From assembly GCA_050084985.1 (NCBI GenBank), contig JBITNC010000001.1, positions 168,268,001-168,332,000 of the forward strand: a stretch of 64,000 bases of DNA, in the 5' to 3' direction. This document shows positions 46,522 to 57,512 of the stretch, in pieces (the first letter of the stretch is position 1; the number at the start of each line of letters is the position of its first letter). The notes under the pieces were generated by a model. That model did no database searches, was not told the origin of the DNA, and saw only the letters and a program-made list of their open reading frames with translations. The stretch is from Nageia nagi (lineage: Eukaryota > Pinophyta). The translations under genes were made by a program, and so were the position numbers.

Positions 46522-46533
46522 TGGTATCAAAGC
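46522..46533 (+). other. Element B primer-binding site
   Basis: TGGTATCAAAGC, 2 bases after the LTR; initiator-Met tRNA type, identical to element A's core. Confidence 0.85.
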
Positions 46534-48500
46534 ATTGATGTGAAGACTCCTCTTCAACTTTTTGGTGGTTCTTCATCCTTCTTTTGGTGGTTCTTCAACT
46601 TGGAGGTCTTAATCCTACTCTTCATTATGAGGTAAAAGAGCTTCAAAGGTATAACCTCCTTTCTTTATTGGATCATTTCATTATGATACTAACATATTTT
46701 GTATTATGAGTTAGTCTATTTCCATTGCAAAACATGCTTAAATTTAACCAATATATTGTTATGCAATCTTTTGTTAGTAACATGTTTTTTGATTAATTGT
46801 AATCATTTCCAAAAGATGTTTAACATGTTGCTATAACTTTTTAGTTTGAAATATATATATATATATAAAACTTATGATTGTGTACAAAAATTATTATTAT
46901 TTTTTCTACACAATTATATTTTTATAACATTGTATTTTGTTTTTACCATATATATATTTTTATCCAAAAAAAAAGGGGTGAGGGGGTTTTTTTTAGGATA
47001 ACTTAAAAAAAAAAAATGTTGGGTGGAAAAGCTATATTTTTTGTTATTTTTTATATATCAAAACAAAATATATATGGAAATTATAGGATAAGGAAGAGGC
47101 ATCATTTTCTTTCAGGTGGTGGCCAGCTCCATGGCCTCACCCTTCCATCACTTCTCTCGACTCACACCAACCTTTGCTTTCGTGCATTGTTAAAACCCTA
47201 ATTTTGTTAGCTCCTATAGATGCATTGTTCTCCCTTCTGGTGCGTTATAGTTCTCTTGAACCCTTAGACCCATTGTGCTTTGCTTGCACGATTTTCTTCC
47301 CCTACTAACTGTTGTCTTTCCTTGCACCTTTAGTTGTCTTACAAGCTGTAGTCGTTGCTTTTTTAGCCAACCATACCTGCTCATCTTAATGTAAATTGAG
47401 TTGTACGTGACAAGGGGGAGCCGAGACCCTCTTGGCTTCAAGCAACCTCCTCTCCTCCTAATTTCAAGCGACCTCCTCTCCTCCATCAGCTATAAGGCTC
47501 AAATTACCTCCACCTTATCTCTTGGCCATCCTTTCAAATCAGTGCATTGTGTTCTCTTACCCTTCGATCGATCGTAGTCTTTTTCTTCTAACCCCTCCTG
47601 GTTGCTCCTACTTGCTTTGCTTGACTTGACCCTCATTTTTCTTACACTTTTGTCCCTTTATTCTTAGCCGCCTCTAAACCTTTACTCAAGTTCTGTTGGC
47701 CGCCTCTTTTTTTTTTTCTCTTCTCAACCATGAGTCTTTTCCTCTTTAATGTTTGCCTACTTTTTGAGAAAGATGTTATTTGCAAGTTAACTCATAACAT
47801 TAATTTCTTTTTTGATTAATAGATGTCCATACGCCTTCTTCTCCATTAATAAGTGTCATAACTCATTAATTTTTTTCAATGACTTGGAGTATAATTAGAG
47901 ATAAAATTAAACGATGACTTATTTTTGGAGAACAGAGTCCTAAAAGTTTTTTTTAATAAAGGGGGTGGGAGAAGATAATTTTTTGAGGTTCTTTTTTGGC
48001 TAAAATATCTTCGAAGTTGCAAAATACCCTTTAATTTGGCATGTCCTAATCAAATTATTTTTTTACTTGGGTAAAAATACAATTATTTTTTTACCTATTA
48101 CAATTAAAGATTCTAGTGCAAATTAAATTATGGAATATCCTTAGTTAAAATTATTTTCTACGGTAACCTAATAATGTTTTTTAGTATTTTTGAATGGAAG
48201 GCATCTTAAAATCATTTTTTTAAAGTAAAAAAATGGGAAATCTTTATGATTTTTTACTTAAACTTTTACATCCTTTATGCTTAGAATGCATGTTTGTCTT
48301 CTAGAAACTTTGATGTCTCTCTAAAATTCATTCATGCTAAGTATTTATCTTTATGCAAAGTTAATGAATGAACTTGTGCAAATTATGAAAATTCATACAT
48401 GCTAAGTATTTATCTTTATGAAACATTAATGAATGGACTTGTGCAAAATTAGGAATGATGTAAAGATGTCCTTTAGGGGTTCGTAAACAAAACCCACTGG
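46534..48500 (+). other. Element B leader with C-rich block
   Basis: AT-rich leader containing a C-rich block at about 47090-47720 that does not align by eye with the C-rich block of element A, although both are at the same place. A stretch of AT repeats lies at 46850-46867. No gene supported. Confidence 0.55.
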
Positions 48501-48570
48501 ACACTTAGGTTTCAAATTTTAAATGGATGATGTTTTACTTATACTTTTTTTTCATGTTTAGTTTTTTGCT

Positions 48571-49053
48571 TTATTTGTTTATGCAAACATTGAAATGAGC
48601 AACCCCTAATATGAATACATCCGCACGTACATTCTGCAACATGACTTGTTTGAAGAGCCATAAGGTGAGGATAGATGGATTGGAACCTTTAAGTCCGATA
48701 ACCCAAATGGTGAAAAGTTTGTATTTCACAATTGCCCTTAAGTTCTCTGTTGGTCTAGACATAACTCTAATAGGTGGATAGGCATATGTGTAATAATACC
48801 ACATGTTCGTACGTACATTCAAGAATTATCTTGATAACCTAGCAGGACAGCTTGAAACTTAATCAGGATTAATAATTTGGTCGATCCAATAAACATCATA
48901 ACCTTGGAAAATAGTAGGTACTTCTCCTTGAGAGAAAGTATAATACTGACCAAGGCAAACTGGTTGAGGATTGGTAGTACATGGGCTTCTCTTATGTGGG
49001 CATTCAAGTGAAAGCCTAATTTTAGATAAGATAATAAACCTCAATAATGTCAC
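48571..49053 (-). pseudogene. Antisense reading frame upstream of gag, B copy
   Basis: Homologous to 7934-8554: GQYYTFSQGEVPTIFQGYD, DVYWIDQIINPD, then the two conserved stops, then MWYYYTYAYPPIRVMSRP and LFKQVMLQNVRADVFILG. The sequence differs clearly from the A copies yet the frame is kept except for those stops. Confidence 0.55.
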
Positions 49054-49099
49054 TCTACATCTACGGTTCTTGAGATGAGAAATGTATTTAGGTACATGG

Positions 49100-49600
49100 A
49101 TTATTGAAAGGTCTTAAAATTCTTGAAACTCTCAAAGGTTTGATCCTTATGCTCAAGTAAATACCCAAAAGTCATCCTACTAAAGTCATCAATGAAGGTC
49201 AAAACATAAGATACTTCTTCAAACAACTTAATCTGAAACAAACCCATCAAATCTGAATGCACAAGTTGAAGAGGTTGAGATGCTCTTGTTGCCTTATCTT
49301 TTTCAAACTTTATCTATGAATCTTGCCAAGAATGCACTTCTCACATAGACCAACTGAAGAAGAAATTGGAGGCAAACCTTCCACAAGTTCTTGGTCTTTC
49401 ATGACTTGAATACTCTTATGATTAAAGTGCCCTAAACGTTAGTGCTAGAGATTGCTTCTAGGACACACACTTGTAGCAAAACACACCTTTGATGGAACTT
49501 GATCTACAATGTAGAGATCATTTTTCACTGATTCTTTAACCAATATAGCAAATCCTTTCTTAATGCACCAAGATTGACAGTTGAACTCAAACGAGTACCC
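49100..49600 (-). pseudogene. Block C integrase, N-terminal half
   Basis: The minus strand gives RLGHFNHKSIQVMKDQ near 49435, LCEKCILGK near 49345, HSDLMGLFQIK near 49255 (first Asp intact), FIDDFSRMTFGY near 49180, and ends FESFKNFKTF near 49108. The catalytic Glu and everything after are absent here; they are in plus orientation from 54295. Confidence 0.82.
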
Positions 49601-49860
49601 TTTTCTAGCAACTTGGATCATAGGAGAAGGTTCATCCTAAGCTTAGGAACATAGAAAACATTGTCAAGAACCTTCCCATGAATCAACACACTTCCAATTC
49701 CTTGAACTTCAAGGATAGAGTTATCACCTATCACAATTGTATCTTTTCTACACGTGAAAATTCTCAAACTTATCCTTTTCAAAGCATAAGTGATTATTGC
49801 AACCAGATTCAATAATCCGATTAGATGAAAAAATGTGAGACACGAAGTAGAGTGTCGTAG
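49601..49860 (-). pseudogene. Block C protease
   Basis: ESGCNNHLCFEK near 49815-49780 stands where the active site VDSGCTNH is expected, so the catalytic Asp reads Glu; then TIVIGDNSILEVQGIGSVL near 49740 and VPKLRMNLLL near 49620. Better preserved than in element A, but the Asp is changed. Confidence 0.75.
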
Positions 49861-50860
49861 CAAAACCAACTTGAATATTCTTCTTTTCTTTGAAATTCTT
49901 TACATTTCTATTGCTTTTGTTATTTTTCTCTCATTTTTTATTGAAGCAACCAACTTCTTTGTGACTTTGAATGCCACAATAGTTACAATTACTATCAAAA
50001 AATTTCTTAAGATATGGATTGTTTACTTTACCTTTTCCATCTTTTTGCTTGAAGTGGTTGTTGGCGTTGTTCCTATTGCTATTGTTGTTCCTATTGATGC
50101 CATTGTTGCCATTATTCTTGGTGTTGTAGCCATTACCTCTTTTCTAAAACCTTTTGGAAGAAAAATGATAAGATTTATTTTGATGGTTGAATTTCTTCTT
50201 GAAAGGAGTTTTAGTTGCTTCAAGAGCAACGTTATTATCTTTAGGAAAAGAAATCAATATCTTATTGTTAAATGTTTTCTCATGGTTCAAAAGGTGCTTA
50301 GAAAGGTTTTCAAGGGAGAAGACTTCTTCTTCATCATCAAACCTTATTTCTATAACCATTATAAAGTTTTTAAACTTTGAAAAAAAGCTTTGAAGAATGA
50401 TGAAGACTATGAACTCATTATTGATCTAATTGCACCCACAAGCAATATGTTGGGTCTTTAAATCAATGATTTTGTTCAAATAGATGGCCACATTTTCATT
50501 TTCTCTTTGATGAGATTAAAGCAACTTTTGGAGAATGGTAAATCTTCTTGAAAATTTTGAACCAAGGTAGATTTGTTTAAGCTTATCTCAAGATTCCTTC
50601 ATCGAAGTTGAAGAGAAAATCATCAAGAGCATATCATTTGAAACTACATGGTAAATCATGGAGATTACCAACTCATTCTTCGTGTTGTCTCTAATGCCTT
50701 CTCATCTGTAGGAGGTACAACATTCTCATTCACTATTTTCAAAAGCTTCCTTGCCTACAATTCAACTCTCATCCATAGTTCCTAAATCTTAAACTTGGAA
50801 TCATCAAGAATGTGTTTGGATATAAAGGAGTCTCCCATTTACTACATAAGAATGTGAAAT
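49861..50860 (-). pseudogene. Block C gag
   Basis: The minus strand carries the copia Gag: central RFDDEEEVFSLENLSKHLLN, Lys/Ser/Asn-rich stretch at 50025-50230, and zinc knuckle CNYCGIQSHKEVGC at about 49990-49945. Several shifts. The long plus-strand open frame at 49835-50380 is only the complement of this gene. Confidence 0.82.
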
Positions 50861-51039
50861 AATAAGCATATGGTTCAATACACAACATTATATGTTTAAA
50901 TTTTAACCAAGTAATACATGTTTCATTTAATTAACTAAAACATGCTTGATTTGCTTCACTACTGCAAATGTTTTACAACTCATAATAATCCATGTATCCG
51001 AATACATTGTTGAAGCTTGTTTCTTATTTAAAATTAAAC

Positions 51040-51480
51040 TCACTTGGATGCCCACACAAGAGGAGCCGAAGTACTACCAATTCTCAACCAGTTCACTTTG
51101 ATTAGTATTATACTCTCACAAGGAGAAGTACCTACTAATTTCTAAGTTATGACGTATATTGGATCGACCAAATTATTAATCTTCATTAGGTTTCAAATTG
51201 ACCTCCTAAGTTATCAGGGTAATCTTTGAATGGATGTGCAGACATGTGGTATCACTACACAAATGTTTGTCCACCTATTAAAGTTATGTCTAGACCAACA
51301 GAGGACTTAAGGGCAATTGAGAAGTACGAACTTTTAATCATTTGGATCATTTGACTTGAAAGCTCCAATCTGCTTGTCCTCACCTCATGGCTCCCCAAAC
51401 AAGTCATGTTGCAGAATATACGTGCAAATGTGTTCATTTTCGAAGGTTGCTCATTTCAATATTTGCGTTTTTGTTTGCAT
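51040..51480 (+). pseudogene. Antisense reading frame upstream of gag, C copy
   Basis: In the inverted block the frame appears on the plus strand: CPHKRSRSTTNSQPVHFD, SYDVYWIDQIIN, the two conserved stops, MWYHYTNVCPPIKVMSRP, EDLRAIEKYELLIIWII and SWLPKQVMLQNIRANVFI. A few extra stops are present. It is the fourth copy of the frame in this window. Confidence 0.55.
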
Positions 51481-51499
51481 AAGTAAATAAAGAAAAAAT

Positions 51500-53785
51500 G
51501 CTAAACATAAAGTAAAGAGCATAAATAAAACATCATCCATTCATAATTTGGAATCTAAGAGTCCAATGGGTTTTGTTTACTAACCCATAAAGGACATCTT
51601 TACATAGGTCCATAAATTTGGACAATTTATCTTTACAAGAAAAAATACTTAAGCATAAGCATGCATTAATTCAATAATTTTCATAAGTTAACTTTGCATA
51701 AAGGATTTAAGCATAAGCATGCATTAATTCCATAATTTTTATAAGTCAACTTTGCATAAATGATAAATACTTAATAAGTAGGAAGCATGCATCTTAAAAA
51801 TTTTAAATCATATGCATCATTAACTTAAAAAATTAAGTCCGAAGCATGTATCATTAACTTAAAAAATTTAAATTCTAAACATGCATTATTAACTTAAGCA
51901 ATAGACATATCATGTTTGCATAAGCATCTAAAATTTTAAGTAAAGACACAAAAAATTTCCCCCCTTTTTTTACTTAAAAATGATCCCTACAATAGATGTT
52001 TAGAAATAAAATTTATGAAAAGTTTGCCACTCTTGCTTAAAAAAAAAAATTATCCAAGACAAAAAAAATTTAGTTCTAGGTAAAAAAATTGCCTCTAAGA
52101 GTTACAAAGATTAAAGATTACTTTTGCTATCTTAGGCATAAAATCTCTAGGCTTAAAAAAAGCCTTAAGCTTAAAACAATATCCATTTAATGCTTCCATA
52201 TTAAACAAGTAATCATCATTTAAAATTCATTAAATGGAGAAGCAAGTCTTACACTTAAAGGTATGGCATTTAATATATTTTGAAGTTTGAAGTGTACTCA
52301 AACTCAAAAACTTTTTACTTTAAGTACTAAATTTAATGTGGCAAATGATGGTCTGACAAGAACTTTGTTTGCAAGTTAAAAAAATGTCTTGTAAGCAACC
52401 ATAGAGTAAAAAAAAATTCAAAAAAAATGTGCGAGGTATTACAAATGAGTAGGTGCAGGACTAGATGAAGGGTAGTAGGAGTTGTACGAGGAAGGAAACG
52501 ATCATGTGACCTTCTCCATTTCTACCAAATTTTGAAGTTTTAGTTGCCAAATCTTCAATAGCTTGAGATAGCCGTGAGGTGGAGAGGGCAATACGCTAGA
52601 CCATAGCCAGAAGAGCAGACCCCAAGGGATAGCCACGAGGGATAGGTTAGAGTGGAGAATATCAAGGCTATACCTAAATGCAATATGCCAGACCATAGCC
52701 AGAGGAGCAAAAAGAAGGGGTCTAAATCTCAACATAGGGTGAGGGTCGAGCTGCAAGTTGCAAAAGTTGCGCATGAGAGATGTAGGTTCACTTTGCATCA
52801 TTCCATAAATCATTTAGACTTTGGAAAGTGAAGGATAGCCTCAGCCACTCATACAAACTATTTATGCTAGGTGGAGACCCAAAAATGAATTATCATGCAC
52901 AGGTGAAGGGTCATGTTCATAATGAGAGGAGGGTCATGTGCATAGGGAGAGGTGATTGAGTAGGTATGAGGCGTCAGAATGTGCAAAAGGGGCCGCGCAA
53001 CTATGACCATTGAAACTAGTCTCATATCTGCCATACCACATCGCCATCACCATTGCCTTCAAATCTGATCATGTAAAAAGTAGAGTCAAAGCCATTAGGG
53101 TTCCATCCCTTTGCCCCTGCCCCTAACCCTATTCCTAAGAGACCATGGCATTTACCATCCATCTCACTTGACTACTACTCATAGCATCATAGATGGATTC
53201 TTTGGTAATGCAACGCTTAATGTAACAATAGAGTATGTACATTATTGACTAAAAAAAAAAATTTATTGTTCTTTTTGGTGCTATATTTTTTCATAAAAAG
53301 AGTCTTCCCCCTTTTTGAAATAAAAAATCTAAAAAGTAGATTTATCTAAAAAAAGGTCTTGTTTTAAATAAATCATTTTGCAAATATTTTCAATAATAAA
53401 TGGTAATTTTTGCAGAAAGAAGTAAAATGTAATTACTTCCTTCAAATTTTTACACTAAATTTGTGTAAAAAAAAATTGAGTATATATAAAAAAAATCAAG
53501 CTTGATTATAACACATTATTTGCTATATATAGAGAATGTAACTAACAAAGTAATGTTAGTAATAATATAGCAATACATGGTAGTATATTTTCTTTAAAAA
53601 AATATGAATTAGCTCATAATAAAAATGTTAGACTCAATGAGATAATCCAAGAAAAAAATATACTTTCTCTTAGTTTTACCTAACCAATGGGGAGTAAGAT
53701 GAGGAATGAAGAAGAATCACCAAGATGTAGCTTGCACACCAATAAGAAGAGACTCCATGCCAAGGATGTGAAGATGAGCATCCAA
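51500..53785 (-). other. Block C leader with C-rich block
   Basis: Inverted leader. Repeated AAGCATGCATTAA words near 51655 and 51715, and a GC-richer part at about 52440-53200 containing a near-repeat of CAGACCATAGCCAGAGGAGC (52605 and 52690). This GC-richer part does not align by eye with those of A or B. No gene supported. Confidence 0.5.
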
Positions 53786-53800
53786 GGAGCTTTGATACCA
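53786..53800 (-). other. Block C primer-binding site
   Basis: Plus strand GCTTTGATACCAAA, the reverse complement of the Met-tRNA site, directly beside the inverted LTR. Confidence 0.82.
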
Positions 53801-53802
53801 AA

Positions 53803-54294
53803 TGAAAGAATTGAACTATAACATAAACTCTAAACTCCCAAGATTACATGAAAGCTCACAAATCACATGTGACAAAGACAAATAAATTTCACAAAGATAA
53901 CCCAAGATGTAAATGGTTCCTCCAACTAGGAGTACATCCACTTACTAGATCTCATTTCATTCACAATATGAACTCTTACAAACTTTCTAACCTCAAATCC
54001 TAAACACTATCCACTAGCATAATTTTACTCTATAAATTGGTATATGATCCAAAGAGGGAGCCTTCTATTTATAGGCCAAAATCCCTCTTTGGATCACCCT
54101 TTCACCCAATGTACAAAAGCATGACATGCACATCCTTTTACCCAAGGGGCATGCTGTGACATGGAGTGTAGGACAAGTTACATTATCATATTCACTTAAA
54201 TAGTTAAGGTATCAAATGATACCCTTAAGTATTAGTAAACTTACATAGAAGATTATTACATAACCTTTACAATAATGCATTATACATTCCAATA
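53803..54294 (-). repeat. Block C LTR (inverted)
   Basis: 492 bp on the minus strand. U3 and TATA region (CTATAAATAG) resemble B; the U5 end (GTTCAATTCTTTCA) resembles element A's GTTCAACTCTCTCA more than B's. The terminal dinucleotide reads TA instead of TG, consistent with a point change after insertion. Confidence 0.88.
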
Positions 54295-54900
54295 GTTGAG
54301 AATCAAACTAACCTTAAAATCAAGATGTTGAGATCAGATAATAGGAGAGAATATAATAGCAATGAGTTCAATAACTATTGTGCTAAGTATAGAATCAAGA
54401 GGTAGTTTATAATTCCATACACTCCTCAGCAAAATGATGTTGACGAAAAGAAAAATAGGATGATTATGAAAATAGCTAAATGCATGCTAGGTAATCTTCC
54501 TAGTTTCTTATGGGGTGAAGCTGTGAGTTTTGCCATTTACACCTTGAATAGGTGTCCCACAAAAGCTATTCAGGGTAAAACTCCTTTTAAGGCACGGTCA
54601 GGAAGAAAACCTAACATTTCTCACTTTAGAGTGTTTGGTTGTGAAGCATTCTCCTACATTATTTCTGAGAAAAATAAAAAGTTAGACAAAAGAGCTGAAA
54701 AATGCATCTTTGTGGGTTATGATAGTCAACATAGAGGCTACAGGCTCTACTCTCCATCCTACAAACCCGTGTTTATTTCAAGAGATGTAAAGTTCAATGA
54801 ACTTCCTAAAGAATCTACTTCTAATGAGTATGTTGATAATCCAAAAGACTCTTCAATTGCACATAACTGGTTAGATATTGATGTGGACAAGTCACCTCAG
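54295..54900 (+). pseudogene. Element B integrase, C-terminal half
   Basis: Begins abruptly with VENQTNLKIKMLRSDN, then YTPQQNDVDEKKNRM (catalytic Glu present in DEKKN) near 54420, SFLWGEAVSFAIYTLNRCP and FRVFGCEAFSYIISEKNKK. It forms the first part of a 331-codon open frame (54460-55455), the longest in the window, which continues into RT. Confidence 0.87.
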
Positions 54901-55740
54901 GAACAAAATTCTTCAACACAAAGGGTAACAAGGAGCATCACCTCGAATAAATTCTTATTTGCCAAAATTGACAACAAGCATGAGCCCTCAACTTTCAAAA
55001 AAGCTTCTAAGCATGAGTGTTGGATGGAAGCCATGAAAGTGGAGTATGAAGTGCTTATGAAAAATGAAACTTGGAATTTGGTTTCTTATTCTAATGAGAA
55101 GAATGTGATTGGCAATAAGTGGATCTTCAAGCTCAAGTTCAATTCTATTGGAGATATTGAGAAATACAAGGCAAGGTTAGTAGCCAAAGATTTTACTCAA
55201 AAATACGATGTAGATTATGAAGAAACCTTTGCTTCTATGGTAAAAATGCCTACTGTGAGAATTATCTTTGCTCTTTTTATAGCTCAAGGATGGAAAGGTT
55301 TTCAACTTGATGTTAAAAGTGTATTTCTCAATGGTGACTTAGATGTGAAAATCTTCGTGAATCAACTAGAAAGGTTTATTATGGAAGGTAAAGAATCCTT
55401 TGTGTGCAAGCTAAAGAAGTCATTATATGGACTTGAACAAGCACTTAGAGCCTAGAACAAGAAGATTTCAAGGTATTTTGTAGACAATGGTTTCTCTAAG
55501 TGCTTTTAAGACTCTGATTTATATGTGCTCACTCAAGGAAAAGATGTGGTCTTGATTCTCATTTATATGGATTATCTTTTGATTACTAGCAATAATGATA
55601 AAATCATTCAAGAGTGCATATCCAAATTTAAAGCAACATTTGAAATTATTGATCTTGCTCTTGCACTACTATCTTGGAATGCAAATGTATCAATACAAAG
55701 ATTATACTTATCTCAATCAATCTAAGTATATATCACACAT
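54901..55740 (+). pseudogene. Element B reverse transcriptase
   Basis: KYKARLVAKDFTQKYDVDY, MPTVRIIFALF, FQLDVKSVFLNGDLDVKIF (palm Asp intact) and CKLKKSLYGLEQA are in the long open frame. The catalytic motif at about 55558-55578 reads IYMDYLL instead of LYVDDLL, so the second Asp is lost, and a stop precedes it. The enzyme is inactive despite the open frame. Confidence 0.9.
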
Positions 55741-56285
55741 CTTGCAGAAGTTTGGAATGGAGTGTAAATTTGTTGAGATCATAGTCTCTTCTGAAATCAC
55801 ACATCTTATTCTCAAGTATTCTAAGTTGCCCTCATTTGTTCTCTTTGGATTCTTAGATTCTAACTATGGAGAAGATAGAAATGATAGGAAATCAACCTTT
55901 GTGCATGTGTTTAGCATTGGTTTAGATGCTATCTCTTGGGTTTCCAAGAAGCAGCCTACTATTTCTCTTTTCATCATAGAAGCCAAATACCATGCCATGT
56001 CTGTTGCAACTCAGGAAGCTATTTGGCTAAGGTATCTTCTGAAAGAAATTAGATATGAGCAAGTTGGCTCATCTTTGATTTCTTCAGACAATTAGTCGGC
56101 TATTTCTTTGGCTAAGAATCCTGTGTTTCATTAGAGAACAAAACATGTGGAAATCCATACCCATTTTATCAGGGAGAAGGTTCTTGATGGCATCATACAT
56201 CTGGAGTATTGTCCATACACCTTGAATATCGTTGATTTGTTCACCAAGCCTCTCTCAGAAGCTTAGTTCTGTAAGCTTAAAGATG
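55741..56285 (+). pseudogene. Element B RNase H (internally deleted)
   Basis: Follows RT after a deletion of about 230 bp relative to A that removes the QLIGSLLYL region. FLDSNYGEDRNDRKSTFVH, AKYHAMSVATQEAIWLRYLL and DLFTKPLSEA are recognisable, the last near 56235-56265. An open stretch covers 55595-56095. Confidence 0.82.
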
Positions 56286-57006
56286 CTATCAAGTTGGTGA
56301 AGTTGCCTTCAAGGGAGAGTGAAGTTTGAAATCTTGTGTTGAATTCATGTTTGTGATGACAACTTCACCCTTAAGAGGATTTTGTGTTGTATAGTGTTGA
56401 TTTTGTTGTACAACTTCGTGGTAAGTTCGCTCTACATGAGGAACTTGTTGTACAAATTTTTAAAAGCAAAAAATTGGCTAATCTAGCACTGTTTAGTTAT
56501 ACATGTGTGAGGAACTCTTGTGTCTTTTAACACTATTCAGTTATCCATATGTGAGGAACTCATATTTGCATGCTTTATTTTGTAATGATAATCAATACAT
56601 ATTTTATATACAATAGGTGACTAAATTTTTAGCTTGGCATCTGTGTGATTCATCTATCCTAATTGATATGAATATGTTGCATCTAACTGATCTTATTATT
56701 TGCATTGCTTATGACTTGTAGGTTCCTTTGAGATTACAGGTTCCTTTGAGATTGCAGGTTACTTCAGGTATGCAGGCTCTTGGAGACTCTTCATGACTTC
56801 CAGTTGGATGACTACTTCATGTACATTGAAAGTGGTTGTAGTTAATAATTGTATTTGAAAAAGTAGTGAGTATTAAACTAGATCTTGCTTACTTCACAAA
56901 TATGTAAAAAGTTCTCATCTTCGGTTGTATCTATTTGAAGGAAAACTCTCTTACTTGCTCTTCTTCTTCTCTCTTATTCGCTCTATCCCAATATTGCATT
57001 AAGGAG
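56286..57006 (+). other. Element B post-pol segment and polypurine tract
   Basis: Shared with A and F: GTATAGTGTTGATT, GTTATACATGTGTGAGG and similar phrases. The last bases CATTAAGGAG before the LTR are a shortened polypurine tract. A short direct repeat GTTCCTTTGAGATT occurs near 56722 and 56741. Confidence 0.6.
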
Positions 57007-57507
57007 TGTTGGAATGTGTAATGCATTATTGTAAAGGTTGTGTAATAATCTTCTATGTAAGTTCACTAATACTTAAGGGTATCATTTGATACCTTAAGTA
57101 TTTAAATGAATATAATAATGTAACTTGTCATACACTCCATGTCATAAGAATACCCCTTAGGTAAAAGGATGTGCATATCATGCTTTTGTACATTAGGTAA
57201 AAGGGTGATCCAAAGAGGGATTTTGGCTTATAAATAGAAAACTTCCTCTTTGTATCATATACCAATTTGTGAAGTAAAGTTATGCTATAGGATAGTGTTT
57301 AGGAGATGAGATTAAAAAATTTGTAAGAGTTCATATTTGTGAATGAAGTGAGATCTAGTTAGTGGATGTACTCCTAGTTAGAGGAACCACTTTATATCTT
57401 GAGTTATTTTTGTGAGAGTGCTTATGCCTTACAATAGTGTTGAATGAGTGAGCTTTCATATAATCTTGGGCATTTAAGATTGTATTAGTTTTAGTTAAAT
57501 CCCTTCA
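57007..57507 (+). repeat. Element B 3' LTR
   Basis: 501 bp, starts TGTTGGAATGTGTAATGC and ends AAATCCCTTCA; followed by target repeat AAAAT. Confidence 0.92.
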
Positions 57508-57512
57508 AAAAT

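Larger units (their letters stand above)
49100..54294 (-). mobile_element. Inverted copia block C inside B
   Basis: From right to left: LTR (54294-53803), primer site, leader, antisense frame (seen here on plus), gag, protease, integrase N-terminal half. Its right end is the exact LTR terminus (CATTCCAATA on plus; normally CATTCCAACA) joined to B integrase at GTTGAG. Its left end is joined to B's leader at about 49100. Thus LTR plus leader occur on both sides as inverted repeats. The LTR's U5 differs from B's outer LTRs, so at least that part came from another copy. Confidence 0.85.
46019..57507 (+). mobile_element. Copia LTR retrotransposon B with an inverted internal block
   Basis: Outer 501-bp LTRs (46019-46519 and 57007-57507) flanked by 5-bp target repeats AAAAT (46014-46018 and 57508-57512). 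Inside, in order: primer site, plus-strand leader and antisense frame to about 49100; an inverted block with partial integrase, protease, gag, leader and LTR (49100-54294); then plus-strand integrase C-terminus, RT, RNase H. The inverted block's integrase stops at FKNFKTF and the plus-strand part begins at VENQTNLK, adjacent positions in an intact integrase. Confidence 0.9.

Noticed and set aside
49835-50380. 181-codon plus-strand open frame
   Set aside because: It is the complement of block C gag, whose zinc knuckle and Lys/Asn-rich tail are clear on the minus strand.
46019-57507. Inversion in B as simple self-integration of one cDNA molecule
   Set aside because: That would give a circle with the 3' LTR joined to the inverted integrase end, and identical LTRs. 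Instead B's leader is joined there and the middle LTR has a different U5. A two-molecule model fits better.
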